Shown here one piece after another: positions 34,222-45,205 of a stretch of DNA of 64,000 nt. Source of the stretch: Anabaena sp. PCC 7108 (GTDB lineage Bacteria; Cyanobacteriota; Cyanobacteriia; Cyanobacteriales; Nostocaceae); contig NZ_KB235896.1 of assembly GCF_000332135.1 (NCBI RefSeq), positions 5,599,356 through 5,663,355 on the forward strand, written 5' to 3'. Position 1 is the first letter of the stretch, and every line of letters begins with the position of its first letter. Under the pieces are notes generated by a model that was given only the letters and a program-made list of their open reading frames with translations, was not told the origin of the DNA and ran no database searches. The translations under genes and the position numbers were made by a program.

Positions 34222-35379
34222 ATGACTACCCGTAAATCTCCTGACCTCACCAATTATTTTTCAGGCGCAAAGCAATCCCAACAGTTATCAGAAGCAGAAG
34301 CAGAAATTCAACGCCTAAAAGCAGAAATCGAAGAACTCCGCTCTCAAGGATCAAGTGAGTTAGAAACGCAGTTACAAACACTCAGAGCGCAACTTCAATC
34401 ACAATCAGGTATTCAATATATTCCCTTAGACAAAATTCAAGCCAACCCTGAACAACCGAGACAGACATTTTTATCAGAAAGTATTGAGTCTATGTCTCGT
34501 TCCTTGGTATCAGATGGACAACTAGAGCCAATTATTTTAATTCAACGGGAACACTTAGTTATATTTGATGGTGAACGGCGTTGGCGTAGTGCTAAAAACT
34601 TGGGTTGGCAAAATCTGCAAGCTGTTATTATTCCTGAACCTGATGCTCTACACCGCAAAGCTTTAATCACTTCATTACACCGGGAAGACCTCAATCCTCT
34701 TGATAAAGCTGAAGCTATTGTCCGGGAATTGGCAACTAATACTGGTTTAGAACCCCAGGATATTCCCCGGATTCTCTCAACAGTAGTGCGACGGTTGAAT
34801 GCACAAAAACGAATGAACTCCGTTGTGGAACTGCTCACGGTAACACCAGAGGAACAGCAACAAGGTTTAGCTACTTTGGACTTAGATGAGCGAGAAGTGG
34901 CAGTGTTGACTATACTTTTAGATTTACAACTTAATCCTGCTTCTATTGATGCCAATATTTTTCCGATGCTTTCTTTAGCTGAAGACTTGAAAGCTGCGAT
35001 TAGGTCTTCTGGACTTAAAGGTGTTCACGCAATGGCATTACAAAAACTTTCTGCGAAAAATTTGGGACTACCAGAATCAGAAGCAGAAGAAATTAGAATC
35101 AACATCACCCAAAAGGTGTTAGCAGAAAAATTATCTGTACAAAAAACCCGGCAATTAGTCACTGAGGCGATCACTTCACAAAGTACCGACGCTGAGAAAA
35201 TCGAAAAACAAGTTAAACCAGTAGCAACAGCAACACGCTCTTTGTATAAAGTTTCTGGGGAAGCGTTGAAAAAAGTTGAGGTGTCTCAATTAATGGAGTT
35301 TCAGGAAGTCCTTCGCAAGAAGTTGGCAGAGATTGAAGAAGTGATACAGGAAAAAGCTGTCAACGATAATAAGGTTTAA
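34222..35379 (+). CDS. parB: ParB-type partition protein
   Basis: 385 residues. A coiled coil (EAEAEIQRLKAEIEEL, residues 22-60) precedes the ParB/Srx nuclease-like domain (IQYIPLDKIQANPEQPRQTF, then VIFDGERRWRSAKNLGW with the GERRxRA box), then helix-turn-helix region (NPLDKAEAIVRELA) and a long C-terminal part. PRTRC cassettes include a ParB-like protein; the one here is separated from the rest by 21 kb and lies with ParA. Binds centromere-like sites, which are probably near the operator palindromes upstream of parA. Confidence 0.9.
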   Translation: MTTRKSPDLTNYFSGAKQSQQLSEAEAEIQRLKAEIEELRSQGSSELETQLQTLRAQLQSQSGIQYIPLDKIQANPEQPRQTFLSESIESMSRSLVSDGQLEPIILIQREHLVIFDGERRWRSAKNLGWQNLQAVIIPEPDALHRKALITSLHREDLNPLDKAEAIVRELATNTGLEPQDIPRILSTVVRRLNAQKRMNSVVELLTVTPEEQQQGLATLDLDEREVAVLTILLDLQLNPASIDANIFPMLSLAEDLKAAIRSSGLKGVHAMALQKLSAKNLGLPESEAEEIRINITQKVLAEKLSVQKTRQLVTEAITSQSTDAEKIEKQVKPVATATRSLYKVSGEALKKVEVSQLMEFQEVLRKKLAEIEEVIQEKAVNDNKV

Positions 35380-35482
35380 AATGTTCAGTTGAATTTGAAA
35401 TTAAGGCTACAAAGCTCAAGGATTGCAGTTTTAATAAACAGCGATCGCTCGTGTTAATGATTTAGCACAACGAACTGCACTT

Positions 35483-35698
35483 TTGGAGGCGACAATAACA
35501 GACAATTTATCACTAACTCAGATCAACGAAAGAATTAAAGCCACTCGTCAGGTAAACCAAGAACCCAGTTCACTCAAGAATCGTTATAAGGAAGCATCAA
35601 AGCAATTACAAAAAGCGAAGGTTTGGGAAAATCCTAAAAAGCAAAAAGCTTTGGAAAAACTGCTGGCTCAAATAGAGGCTTTGTTAGTAGAGGAGTAG
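35483..35698 (+). CDS. small helical protein, start uncertain
   Basis: About 71 residues from a TTG; there is no ATG in the frame before an upstream stop. Highly charged helices (RYKEASKQLQKAKVWENPKKQKALEKLLAQIEALL) suggest a coiled coil. Could be a remnant or a real small gene behind parB. Not recognised. Confidence 0.3.
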   Translation: MEATITDNLSLTQINERIKATRQVNQEPSSLKNRYKEASKQLQKAKVWENPKKQKALEKLLAQIEALLVEE

Positions 35699-36146
35699 AT
35701 AGGAGAAGTAAGAAAATTCGGAAATACCATTTGTGAATAAAACCAAAATACACGGCTTCTGCTCATTGGGGGTAGGAGCCACATCTTTTGGGCTTGATTA
35801 TAATTTTCTATTAATTTCCAACTCTGAAGTTGCTTGCTTTTTAGTTTATATGTACTAATAAATCAGCTTTTTGTTGATGTGTAACAGTTTGTGTCCAACA
35901 AGTAGGATACGCACATTTTTTACAAACAAAAATTGATGAATTTTTACTACTCCGTATAATTACAAAACCTTTGATTTACCGTTAAAAGCAATAAAAGTGA
36001 GGTAGCATTATTGCACATCTTCTTAAGATATCAGGAGTTGTACGTAAAATTGCAAGATATTAAGATTTATTTCCCAGAAAAATTACGGAAATTGCTGTAA
36101 ATTAGTGTTTAATAAACATAACAGTTAGTTGTCATGGTGGAAAAGT
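35699..36146. other. intergenic region, nothing recognised
   Basis: 448 bases of AT-rich sequence upstream of the first dynamin gene. No repeat, RNA or promoter element could be supported. Confidence 0.4.
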
Positions 36147-36462
36147 ATGGTAGACCCTATATTTACAACACTACTCACTTCATCTGTAGTAGAAGCTGTT
36201 GCTACAACTATTGGTGACATTCTTGGTAAGTTCATTGACATTTATCAAGAATCCGAAGCGAGTCGCCATCGTTTGGAAGAAATGGCAGAATCTAGCCGGC
36301 TTCGGTTGAAAGAACTCCAACAAGAACACGAATACAGTATTATTAAATCTCTCACAGATTCCAAAATTAAGATAAATGAACAGCAAATTATTGAGCATTT
36401 AAGAGCAAGTTACTCTATTGCAACACATAGAGCTTTTAGAGATATAAATACAGAATACGCAA

Positions 36463-37913
36463 CAATACTGTAGCCAAAAAAAGAGTATAAAAAGAGGGCT
36501 GATGTAGTAGAGTTATAGTCTTCCACAACGACAACTCGAAAGCCACATACAGCCCATGTTTGACATACTAGCACTGTTGCAATGCCTACTACCAGAAATA
36601 AAAGTGACGACGATGCGGCAGTTAAGCCAGATCATCACGGCCATGTTAGCCATGAGCGGGCGAGTCACAATGTTGGGAATATCGCGTTGGACGCTTAGTG
36701 GTGGTAGTTATCGGACGGTAATCAGATTTTTTCGTACAGTCATACCGTGGACAACGGTGTTCTGGGTGTTTTTTCGGCGGCATTTGTTCTGCCCAAATGA
36801 TGTTTATTTGTTGGCAGGAGACGAAGTAGTAATAAGCAAAGCCGGGAAAAAAACCTATGGATTAGATAGGTTCTTTTCCAGTCTAATAAGTAAACCAATA
36901 TTGGGACTATCTTTCTTTACATTATCATTAGTAAGTGTTCAACAAAGACACTCATTTCCGATTCAGATAGAACAGGTAATAAAAAGCGATGTAGAAAAAA
37001 GTAGTGTCTCGCCAAGTCCAGAAGTAAAACCTCAAGAAAAACGTGGACGGGGACGACCAAAAGGAAGTAAAAACAAAAATAAAAAGGAGGTGACTTTTAC
37101 ACCTGAATTGCTAAGAATTAAGAAGATGATTAATGAGCTATTTAAGTTAATAGCTAACTTTATTCCCCTCACTTACTTGGTCGTAGATGGTCACTTTGGG
37201 AACAATAATGCTTTGCAGATGGCTAGGCAGGTAAAGTTACACATAATTTCCAAGTTACGCCACGATTCGGCGTTATATATACCTTACCAACATACCTGAC
37301 CCCAATCATCGTTCTCGTCGTAAATACGGAGATAAGCTGGACTGGCACAATATATCTGATAAATATTTGTGTCAAATTAGTATTGAAGAAGATATCCAAA
37401 CAAATACTTATCAATCTACCTTACTGCACAAAGAATTTGCCCAGCCTTTGAATGTAGTGATTTTAGTAAAAACCAATCTGAAAACTAATGCTTGCAGTCA
37501 CGTAATTCTGTTTTCTAGTGACTTAACTTTATCATATGACAAAATAATTGACTATTATAAACTGCGCTTCCAAATCGAATTTAATTTTCGTGATGCTAAA
37601 CAATTTTGGGGATTGGAAGATTTTATGAACAGGGGTCAAACTGCGGTGACTAATGCTGTCAACCTTTCATTTTTTATGGTCAATTTATCTCATTATCTTC
37701 TAGCTCAGTTCCGTCAAGATAATCCTGGTTCTGGCATTGTTGATCTTAAGGCTTACTGTCGTGGTTTTCGATATGTTCGGGAAATGTTAAAAATGCTTCC
37801 GCAACAGCCTGAGCCTATTTTATTATCCCAGATTTTTGCCAAGCTTACCTCTCTTGGTCGTATTCACAATGCTTCTACAGCCGTTGAACCCTCGTAATTT
37901 GGCTACAGTATTG
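36463..37913 (+). mobile_element. IS4-type insertion sequence, 1451 bp
   Basis: Perfect 16-base terminal inverted repeats, CAATACTGTAGCCAAA at 36463-36478 and its complement at 37898-37913, flanked by a 5-base target duplication CGCAA (36458-36462 and 37914-37918). Identical ends and duplication indicate a recent insertion. It disrupts the first dynamin-like gene. Confidence 0.95.
36556..37897 (+). pseudogene. IS4-family transposase with frameshift
   Basis: DDE transposase of about 446 residues in two frames: 36556-37299 ends at TGA in ...ALYIPYQHT, and the next frame resumes with DPNHRSRRKYGDKLDW. The span is one base over a multiple of three, so a single extra base near 37290 explains it. 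Seen: ISRWTLSGGSYRT and AGDEVVISKAGKKTYGLDRFFSS with the first aspartate, VVDGHFG with the second, and the IS4 signature YKLRFQIEFNFRDAK (Y-R-E-K). A basic spacer KRGRGRPKGSKNKNKK lies in the middle. A frameshift mutation is likeliest; programmed shifting cannot be ruled out. Confidence 0.85.
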
Positions 37914-39928
37914 CGCAAACAGCCCCTTTTTTGATGGGATAGAGACGACTTACCACAGACTAAAAGCGTTATATGAGAAAACAAAGTTGCCGATTATTTT
38001 AGTATCTCCTTTTTGGGATGATACTAAACCTATAGAGTTAAATTATAAAGGTGGTTATGTAGATTTCCGCAATGCTTTCAATACTTCTTATCTCCAAGCC
38101 TCTTGGAAAAATTTAGCATCTAAACAAGATGGTTATTTTAAACGCCCTTTGTGTTATACAGATCGGGATATAAACTATATTTATAGCAATCTATCAGATA
38201 TTCCAATTATTTTGGTACATGGAACAATTCAAGGAGTTCATACACCACAACAGAACATCCAAAGAATTTGCCCTCATATTACTTTTTGGAATTTATTCCC
38301 AGAACAAAAAGATAGCTACACAAGTTTAAATTTGAATTTCTTTCCCTTACAACTACCAATAGGTATTAATTCCTTACCTGATATTGATCTACAAATAGGA
38401 GAATACAGCCTATATTTGCAAGATAATGTAGGAAAGTATCTAACTAAAGCAATTGGTTTATTAAGTTCTTTTTACCATTTATATCATTTTGAAAGCCGTC
38501 CAAATTTGCAACAATTTCAGTTAGACAATATACTTGAATTAGAAGCTTTATCGCTTCAGGTTAGTTGTTTGTATGATTTTCTTTCTCAAAAAAATCCTAG
38601 CAAGGCAGATTATTATAAATTTCAAAAAGAAACATTATTCCTAGAATGTGAAATTGATAAACTTAGAAGAAGCTATCATTTTACTCAATTTCATAACACT
38701 TCATTGAAGTTAGAAGTAAGAAAAGAAGAAGACCGTCGTTGGTTTGCTAATCAACTGATAACAATGATTGACACAATAGATGAATTTCAGTGCCAAATAA
38801 GAGATGAAATAGGATTAGATTTATCTTCTTTCACAGATTCTTTAAAAGAAGCAATTAGAAGCTTGGTAGCTATGAAATTTCGTTTCTTGATTATTGGAGA
38901 TTTGAATCGTGGTAAGAGTACGATTCTTAATGTTTTGCTTGGACAAGAATTACTTCCAACAGCACCAATTGCTACCACTGCAATTCCTATTTTTGTCAAA
39001 TATGGTAAACAGGAGAAAGTATTAGTTCATAAAAAAGATGGTTCACAGGAAGAATTGAGTCTAGAAGAGTACAAACAAAGATATAGCCTCAACTCTAAAG
39101 AATTACGCAATCAAATTAAATATTCATACAAATCAGAAAAAGAATGGCTAAGTCATTTAGATCATGCTGAGTTATACTATCCAATTGAATTATTGTCTGG
39201 AGGAGTAGAGTTTATTGATACAGCAGGATTCAATAATCAGGATATACGATCAGAGCAAATATTTACCACAATTCAAGAGTCTCACGTTATTATTTTTATT
39301 TTAAGTGCAGACCAACCATTTACTAAAATAGAGAAAGAATATCTACACTATTTAGTATCTGATGATAATCAAATCAGAAAGCCAATATTTTATGTAATTA
39401 ATAAGTGGTACAACCTTGAAGACGTTCCCGAAAAAGAGAAAGAAGAAATACATAGAGCTTTTGTTGAGGTTTTTTGTAACTGTTTAAAGATAAATGAAAA
39501 TGGAGCAGAAAAAATGTGGGGAGACACAGTATTCAATGTCTATGATAAAATAGGTTTAGAAAATTTAAAACAAAGAGAAACGTTGGATGACACTGGACTT
39601 CAAGGATTCACAAAAAGGCTTGATGATTTTATAATGAATGAGCGATTAACAACTGAAATAGATCAAGCTATGCAAATAGCAGAATTTGTTAAAGTTCAGA
39701 TATTATCTCAAGTTAGCGAAAGATTAACGAAAAGTCAAGATGAACCAGAAATAAACCGCTTAATAGCTAATATTTCTCAACAACTGGAAACATTGAAAAC
39801 AAGATATAAATTGATAACTAGTTTGGCGAAAATCTAACAGTTCAACTAAAGTTGATATCAATCAATGTATTTTGTGCGGCAGATTCCCAAAAAATAAAAG
39901 CAATTAAACAATAATGAGGTTAACTACC

Positions 39929-42061
39929 ATGTACAATCAAAATAACGCATTCGACTTAGAAGCAACAAAAATCCGTCCTTGGTTTGCCGAAGAACTTGGT
40001 AAAATGCGTCAAATAATTGCTCAATCTGAAAAGCAAGCAACAAAACAAGGAGCATCGGGAGAATTAGCTTTATCTGCCTTCATCAATAATTTAGATCAAG
40101 AAATAGAAAAATTAAAAAATGGTAAGTTTCGCTTTTTGATTATTGGAGATTTTAATCGTGGAAAAAGTACAATTCTTAACGCTTTTTTTGAACAAGAATT
40201 GCTGCCGATGGGAGCGGTCGCTACCACTGCAATTCCTACTTTTGTCAAATATGGTGAAGAGGAAAAGGTATTAGTTCACAAAAAAGATGGAACAAAAGAA
40301 AGGTTGAGTTTCAAACAATATAAAGAGCAATACACGCTCAATTCAGGAAAAGTAAAAGAACAAATCAAGAATATATTTAAGTCAGTAGGGGGTTGGCTAA
40401 ATCCTCTAGACTATGCTGAATTTTATTGTCCGATTGAAGTGTTATCAAGAGGTGTAGAATTTATTGATACAGCAGGATTAAATCATACAGAAGAAGAAAA
40501 CAACAAAACATTTTCGTATATTTCACAATCCCAAGCTATTCTTTTTGTTTTAGCAGCAGATCAACAATTTACTATTCCAGAAAAAGATTATTTACAAAGG
40601 TTTCTTGAAGTTAAAAAAGAAATTGAAAAAAGTGACATTCAGCCAGAAGTAAGACAAAATGAACTTCAAAATAAAAGCTATAAAAATCAAGTAAGACCTA
40701 TTTTTTATTTGATTAATAAATGGGAAAATATTGATGAAGAGAGTAAAGAAGACGTACATGGAGCTTTTGTTGACGGGTTCTGTAAATGTTTAAAGATAAA
40801 TGAAAATGAAGCAGAAAAAATGTGGGGAGATACAGTATTCGATGTCTGTGCTAAAACAGCTTTAGAAAGTTTAAGACAAGGAAATTCCATTGATGGTACT
40901 GGAATTAAAGAATTTCAAAAAAGATTAAACGATTTTTTGATTCATGAACGATTAATGACAGAATTATTGCAAACTGTTTATACAGCCAAATTTGTTGCAA
41001 CTGGAGTAGGTTCAAAAATTAACGAAAGATTGTTTGTACTTAAAGATGATTTAAAAACATTGGAAGGAAAAATTGAAAAAACTAAGCCTTGTATTGCGTT
41101 AATGAAAAAGGGTGTTCAAATTTTAGAAACAAATGTTAGAACACAAAAAGATGCCTGTATTGATAAAATTGGAGGAGAATATCATAAATATTTTTCTGAT
41201 TTAGTGATCAACTTTGAAAGAGATTTTGAAATGCCTCCAGTATCCGGTCTTAAAGATAATGAGCGTGAACAATATACCCGGACTTTAGAGAAAAAATTAA
41301 CACAATACCGACAAGAAAAGCTTGAAAATTGGCACAACATCAGTAAAGGTATAGTATTAGGTATTATTAATCCCTTGAACGATTCATTTAACAAAGAAAT
41401 TGATGATTATACTCAACAAAGAGACGTAATCAGAGAAATTCTTAATCCAAAAAATTTTAATGCTCGGAATCAGACAGGTTTATCAATCCATGCGAATGAT
41501 TCATCAGAAGAAGTTTCCTTAGACAAGGCTGATGCTAATGCAATAATAAAAATGCTCATGGGTGGGACTGGTGGTACAGTAGGTACGATAGCAGCGGGGG
41601 CTGGCACAGTAGCAATAGCCAATATGGCAGGCGCAAATCTATTCTTACTAACTGCTGGTTTAGCTTTAACCCCTGTAGGATGGGCTTTATTGGGTGCTAG
41701 TGCTGTTGTTGGAGGCGGGTTAGCTTGGTGGCAAAGACGCGGAGAAGTCCAAAAGTTTCAAAAAGAAATGCAAGAAAAGGTTAAAAAAGAATTTCAAAAA
41801 TTACTTGAACCAGATAAAGTCTCGAATCTTAAAAAGCAAGTTAGTCAATTATTTGAACCCTTTCAGAACTTAGCCACATTAATCAGTGAGGATGTTCAAT
41901 CTTTGGAAAAATCTCTCAATAATGTCTTGGAATCAAAAAGAACAACTGAAGTTAATTGTGAAGCAGAAGAAGAGCGCCTAAAAATATTATTAAATAGTAT
42001 TTCTGCTCAATTGGAAATAATCAATGCAAAATATGAAGAAATTGAACGAAAGATAAAGTAA
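39929..42061 (+). CDS. dynamin-like GTPase 2 with membrane hairpin
   Basis: 710 residues from ATG 39929, chosen because TGAGGT lies 8 bases upstream; ATG 39914 is part of that site. GTPase motifs: P-loop IIGDFNRGKSTILN (about 77-90), GAVATTAIPTF, FIDTAGLNHT and LINKW. After a long helical stalk comes a hydrophobic stretch (GTIAAGAGTVAIANMAGANL, then LALTPVGWALLGASAVVGGG, about 555-600), the likely membrane paddle, and a final helix pair. Bacterial dynamin-like proteins often work as unequal pairs on membranes and several protect against phage-induced lysis. Closely related to gene 1 over 300 residues (for example LKINENEAEKMWGDTVFDV), so one arose by duplication. Confidence 0.9.
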   Translation: MYNQNNAFDLEATKIRPWFAEELGKMRQIIAQSEKQATKQGASGELALSAFINNLDQEIEKLKNGKFRFLIIGDFNRGKSTILNAFFEQELLPMGAVATTAIPTFVKYGEEEKVLVHKKDGTKERLSFKQYKEQYTLNSGKVKEQIKNIFKSVGGWLNPLDYAEFYCPIEVLSRGVEFIDTAGLNHTEEENNKTFSYISQSQAILFVLAADQQFTIPEKDYLQRFLEVKKEIEKSDIQPEVRQNELQNKSYKNQVRPIFYLINKWENIDEESKEDVHGAFVDGFCKCLKINENEAEKMWGDTVFDVCAKTALESLRQGNSIDGTGIKEFQKRLNDFLIHERLMTELLQTVYTAKFVATGVGSKINERLFVLKDDLKTLEGKIEKTKPCIALMKKGVQILETNVRTQKDACIDKIGGEYHKYFSDLVINFERDFEMPPVSGLKDNEREQYTRTLEKKLTQYRQEKLENWHNISKGIVLGIINPLNDSFNKEIDDYTQQRDVIREILNPKNFNARNQTGLSIHANDSSEEVSLDKADANAIIKMLMGGTGGTVGTIAAGAGTVAIANMAGANLFLLTAGLALTPVGWALLGASAVVGGGLAWWQRRGEVQKFQKEMQEKVKKEFQKLLEPDKVSNLKKQVSQLFEPFQNLATLISEDVQSLEKSLNNVLESKRTTEVNCEAEEERLKILLNSISAQLEIINAKYEEIERKIK

Positions 42062-42210
42062 GTTAGATATTTTATTAATTCTACTTACTTGAGCGTAGTT
42101 TACTAAGAATATACCCTTTAATAATTTATTCTTTAGTAGACTACGTTTTTCCATACTGAACTGATGTGAAAATTTATCCTTAAACTTACTTGTTCCAAAT
42201 TTTAATAAAG

Positions 42211-43872
42211 ATGAAATCATTTTTTATAATTTCAAAATCTATTAGAGATGCTTGTCAATTTCTTAATCATCAAGAAGATCAACAACTTATAAAAGATGTA
42301 GAATTAATCTGCAAAGAATTAGTTAATCCAGATTTTAGGATAGCCGTGCTTGCCCCATTTAATTTTGGTAAATCTACCCTAATTAATGCCATGTTAGGTA
42401 GAGAAATCATGCCAGCAAAAATGGTTAGAACGACTGGAACAGTGATTAGTATTAAATATGGAGAAACTCTGACAACACTGATTACCTTGAAATCAGGTCA
42501 AGTCATCAGACATAGTGACACAAAAATCCTTCAAGAATTTGCTGTATTAAATAAAAAAGGACAACGAAGAGAAGATGTCATTTCTGTACAGGTTTTATAC
42601 CCTAATGAATTGCTAAAAAATGGAGTAGAAATTTTTGATTTACCAGGAACTAATGATAGTCAAGAACAAGATACCTTGGTGCGTGATAAATTATTACAAG
42701 TTGATTTAGTCATACAAATATTAAGTGCTAAACAACCTTTTACATTAGATGAGCAAAACAAACTTAATAATTGGTTGATTAATCGAGGTATTAAGACATT
42801 TATTTTTATTCTTAACTGGATGAATGAAATAGAAAGTAAATATGAGAAAAATGAAGTGTATAATGATGCTTATTCAACAATTAAGAAGTTCAAATCTGAT
42901 TTACCCCTTGGGGTAAAAAAACTATATCGTGTTGATGCACTACCAGCTATAAAAGCAAAACAAGAAAGAAATATTTGGAAAACCTTTACAAGTGGTATTA
43001 TTACTTTTAATGCTGGCTTATTTACTATTATTTCTATTCAGAAAAAAAGAACAAATCAAACTAGATTACTTCGCATAATTGCCATAGCAGATCGAGTAAA
43101 ATTCATTTTGCAAACAAAAGTGAATGATTTAGATAAAGAAATTAGAACTAATGAAAATATTAGAAATATGGCTATTGAAAAAGGAAAACAACGCGAAAAA
43201 TATCTGAGAGAAGAATTCAAAAAGAAAGTAGAATATTATCGAAATTGGCTATATTTAAACAATATTTTAGGAAGTTATCAAAGCGAAGCAGCACAACACT
43301 TAGAGAGAGGAGAATTTTATACGTGGCAAGATCATAAATTTAAACCAACTATTACTAACTATATTCAATCAATTGAAACTTGGGCTAATCAGTCCTGTGA
43401 TGAGTTTCGGAAAAACAGACTGAATAGTATTAATATATCCTTGCCTAGTTATCCTAATATATCCTTACCAAAGCGTCAAGATAGAAATGCTGGACAGTGG
43501 TTTAGTGATGTTTTTAATGGTGGCGTAAATCGAAGAAGATTAGATGAAGAATATGAAAGAAAAAAATGGGAATCCTATAAAAATGCTATTTATAACTATT
43601 TGTCAGAATTTAGCCAAAATGCTCTTATATCGCTCAATCAATATGAACAAAAATTTGAGTCATTATTAATTTTTACAATCCCACCAGAGTCATCTGAATT
43701 AATTCAAAAAAGAAATTATTTAAAATATTTAAATTCCTCCCTAGATGAACTTCAAAGTATAGAATCCCTAAAAAGCACAATTCATCCAGATAGATTTAAC
43801 TGGTTAGAACTTGTTCAAATATTTATATTATTTTGGAAAAATTGGATATTGTTCTTTTTTCAACAAGACTAA
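42211..43872 (+). CDS. dynamin-like GTPase 3
   Basis: 553 residues from ATG 42211. GTPase motifs: P-loop VLAPFNFGKSTLINAMLG (about 46-63), KMVRTTGTVISIKYG, G3 IFDLPGTND, and ILNWMNE in the G4 position. It is diverged from genes 1 and 2 and has one hydrophobic run (TFTSGIITFNAGLFTIISI, about 260-278) and a C-terminal helical stalk ending in a hydrophobic tail (FILFWKNWILFFF). It completes a row of three, the usual setting for heteromeric bacterial dynamins. Confidence 0.85.
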   Translation: MKSFFIISKSIRDACQFLNHQEDQQLIKDVELICKELVNPDFRIAVLAPFNFGKSTLINAMLGREIMPAKMVRTTGTVISIKYGETLTTLITLKSGQVIRHSDTKILQEFAVLNKKGQRREDVISVQVLYPNELLKNGVEIFDLPGTNDSQEQDTLVRDKLLQVDLVIQILSAKQPFTLDEQNKLNNWLINRGIKTFIFILNWMNEIESKYEKNEVYNDAYSTIKKFKSDLPLGVKKLYRVDALPAIKAKQERNIWKTFTSGIITFNAGLFTIISIQKKRTNQTRLLRIIAIADRVKFILQTKVNDLDKEIRTNENIRNMAIEKGKQREKYLREEFKKKVEYYRNWLYLNNILGSYQSEAAQHLERGEFYTWQDHKFKPTITNYIQSIETWANQSCDEFRKNRLNSINISLPSYPNISLPKRQDRNAGQWFSDVFNGGVNRRRLDEEYERKKWESYKNAIYNYLSEFSQNALISLNQYEQKFESLLIFTIPPESSELIQKRNYLKYLNSSLDELQSIESLKSTIHPDRFNWLELVQIFILFWKNWILFFFQQD

Positions 43873-44107
43873 ATTTAACAACTCATTTGATTATCATTTA
43901 ACTCTCAACTTATACATTCTCTCTCACTTTTCAAGTTTTTCTATTAATAAAAAGGTTTAAAGAAACGCAATATCAATTGATTCAGGTGTTTATAGTTAAA
44001 ATTTCGTGATCTGGTCATATTGTAGAATTTATCTTAAAAAATAACTGAGCTATAAATACCAAAGCTAACGCTTTTTTGGAAGTAAAAAAATTAACTTCCA
44101 AAACAAT

Positions 44108-45205
44108 ATGCTACAAGCAGTCATTCCCAACTCAAATGAAACCTTCCTCAAAGACGCTGTTGTTGAAAAATACAACTTCTCCAAACTAAACAAAACACGC
44201 ATCCGGTTCAAAATCCAGTTAAAGAAAACCACTAAAAGCAATGCTCCAAAATGGGCAGATGTCCTCAAATCTTCTCAAAATGAGCAAGAATCTGACTTAG
44301 TAAAAGTTACAACTTCAGAAGTTGGTTTAAAGGGCATCAAAGTTTTCAAAGCTTTAGATGAAGCCGCAAACAAATTAAGACAAGAAGTTGCTTCAGTCCA
44401 AGAATGGATGAATTATGACAATGGTGATTGGATTTGTTCCATAGACTTAGCACCCATAGTCTGGAGTCAATTAATCGAAATTCGAGATAATATTGCCCCT
44501 ACTTTACGCACCCAATTGAGAGAAGAGTATGACGAGGGTTACACAGATTATCAAGAACGGATTGATAAATTCCTCTCACTGAATGCTTGGCAATTATCTG
44601 TAGAACAACAACAAGAAGTTAAGCAAAACTTAGTAAAAGCTTTTCCCTGTTTAGAGGAACTAGAAGACTATTTACAAGTAATAATTGGTCGTCCTGTGAT
44701 TATTCCTGCTATTAGCGAGCAATTATCAGAACAACAAGCTGAATGTTTACAGCAAATAACTCGGTTTATCGAGCAGTATGACACAAATTTAGAACAAACA
44801 CTCAGAGAATCAGCGATACCTTCGGTGCGCTTCGCTAACGCAGGTGGCGAACAACTAGCAGCGCAATTACTCGAAGATTTGAGCAATTGGGAACCAGGAC
44901 GCAAACCAGTCAACTTTAAGAAAAAGATGGAACGTCATTTCAAGAAAGTGCAAATGCTTTTGGGTAACGCCAGTTTTGAAGCAGGTAGCAGTCTCGAACA
45001 AATGATGACTCATCTAGAAGACATTCTCGAAAACGCTTCTGTAGATGCCAAAAGGCTTGATTTACAGGGGCGTTCTCAATTAGAGGGAAAAATGGACGAA
45101 ATTTACGCCAAGCTGCTGGATGAACAACGTCATCTTCAAAGATTAGCAAGTGATGAGGGTATGGGGTTAAGCAAAGCTACAGCCATGTCTCTCAAACTTC
45201 GCTGA
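44108..45205 (+). CDS. hypothetical protein (weakly DUF3150-like)
   Basis: 365 residues, not firmly recognised. The layout, an N-terminal KTRIRFKIQLKK segment, GLKGIKVFKALDEAANKLRQEV, then PTLRTQLREEYDEGYTDYQERIDKFL, faintly recalls DUF3150 proteins of plasmids and phages. The remainder is helical. At about 44812-44848 a dispersed palindrome (GCGATACCTTCGGTGCGCTTCGC) is incorporated in frame. It heads a co-directional run with DUF1257, DUF2997 and AAA genes. Confidence 0.5.
   Translation: MLQAVIPNSNETFLKDAVVEKYNFSKLNKTRIRFKIQLKKTTKSNAPKWADVLKSSQNEQESDLVKVTTSEVGLKGIKVFKALDEAANKLRQEVASVQEWMNYDNGDWICSIDLAPIVWSQLIEIRDNIAPTLRTQLREEYDEGYTDYQERIDKFLSLNAWQLSVEQQQEVKQNLVKAFPCLEELEDYLQVIIGRPVIIPAISEQLSEQQAECLQQITRFIEQYDTNLEQTLRESAIPSVRFANAGGEQLAAQLLEDLSNWEPGRKPVNFKKKMERHFKKVQMLLGNASFEAGSSLEQMMTHLEDILENASVDAKRLDLQGRSQLEGKMDEIYAKLLDEQRHLQRLASDEGMGLSKATAMSLKLR
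44812..44848. repeat. dispersed palindromic repeat within a coding region
   Basis: AGCGATACCTTCGGTGCGCTTCGCTAACGC resembles the intergenic palindromes at 8220, 60414 and 60629. It is read through as SAIPSVRFANAGG. Confidence 0.6.

Larger units (their letters stand above)
36147..39837 (+). pseudogene. dynamin-like GTPase 1, split by an IS4-type insertion
   Basis: Removing the insertion 36463-37913 and one CGCAA copy joins 36147-36462 to 37919-39837 as one 744-codon frame: ...NTEYA|NSPFFDGIETTY..., so this was one gene. The N-terminal 240 residues are unrecognised (SVVEAVATTIGDILGKFIDIYQ, then IPIILVHGTIQGVHTP); the C-terminal half is a dynamin-type GTPase: P-loop IIGDLNRGKSTILN, G2 threonines in APIATTAIP, G3 FIDTAGF, G4 VINKW. 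The end (LETLKTRYKLITSLAKI) is short and lacks the membrane stalk of the next gene, which it strongly resembles. The 3' fragment could be translated alone from TTG 37987, but function is doubtful. Confidence 0.85.
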
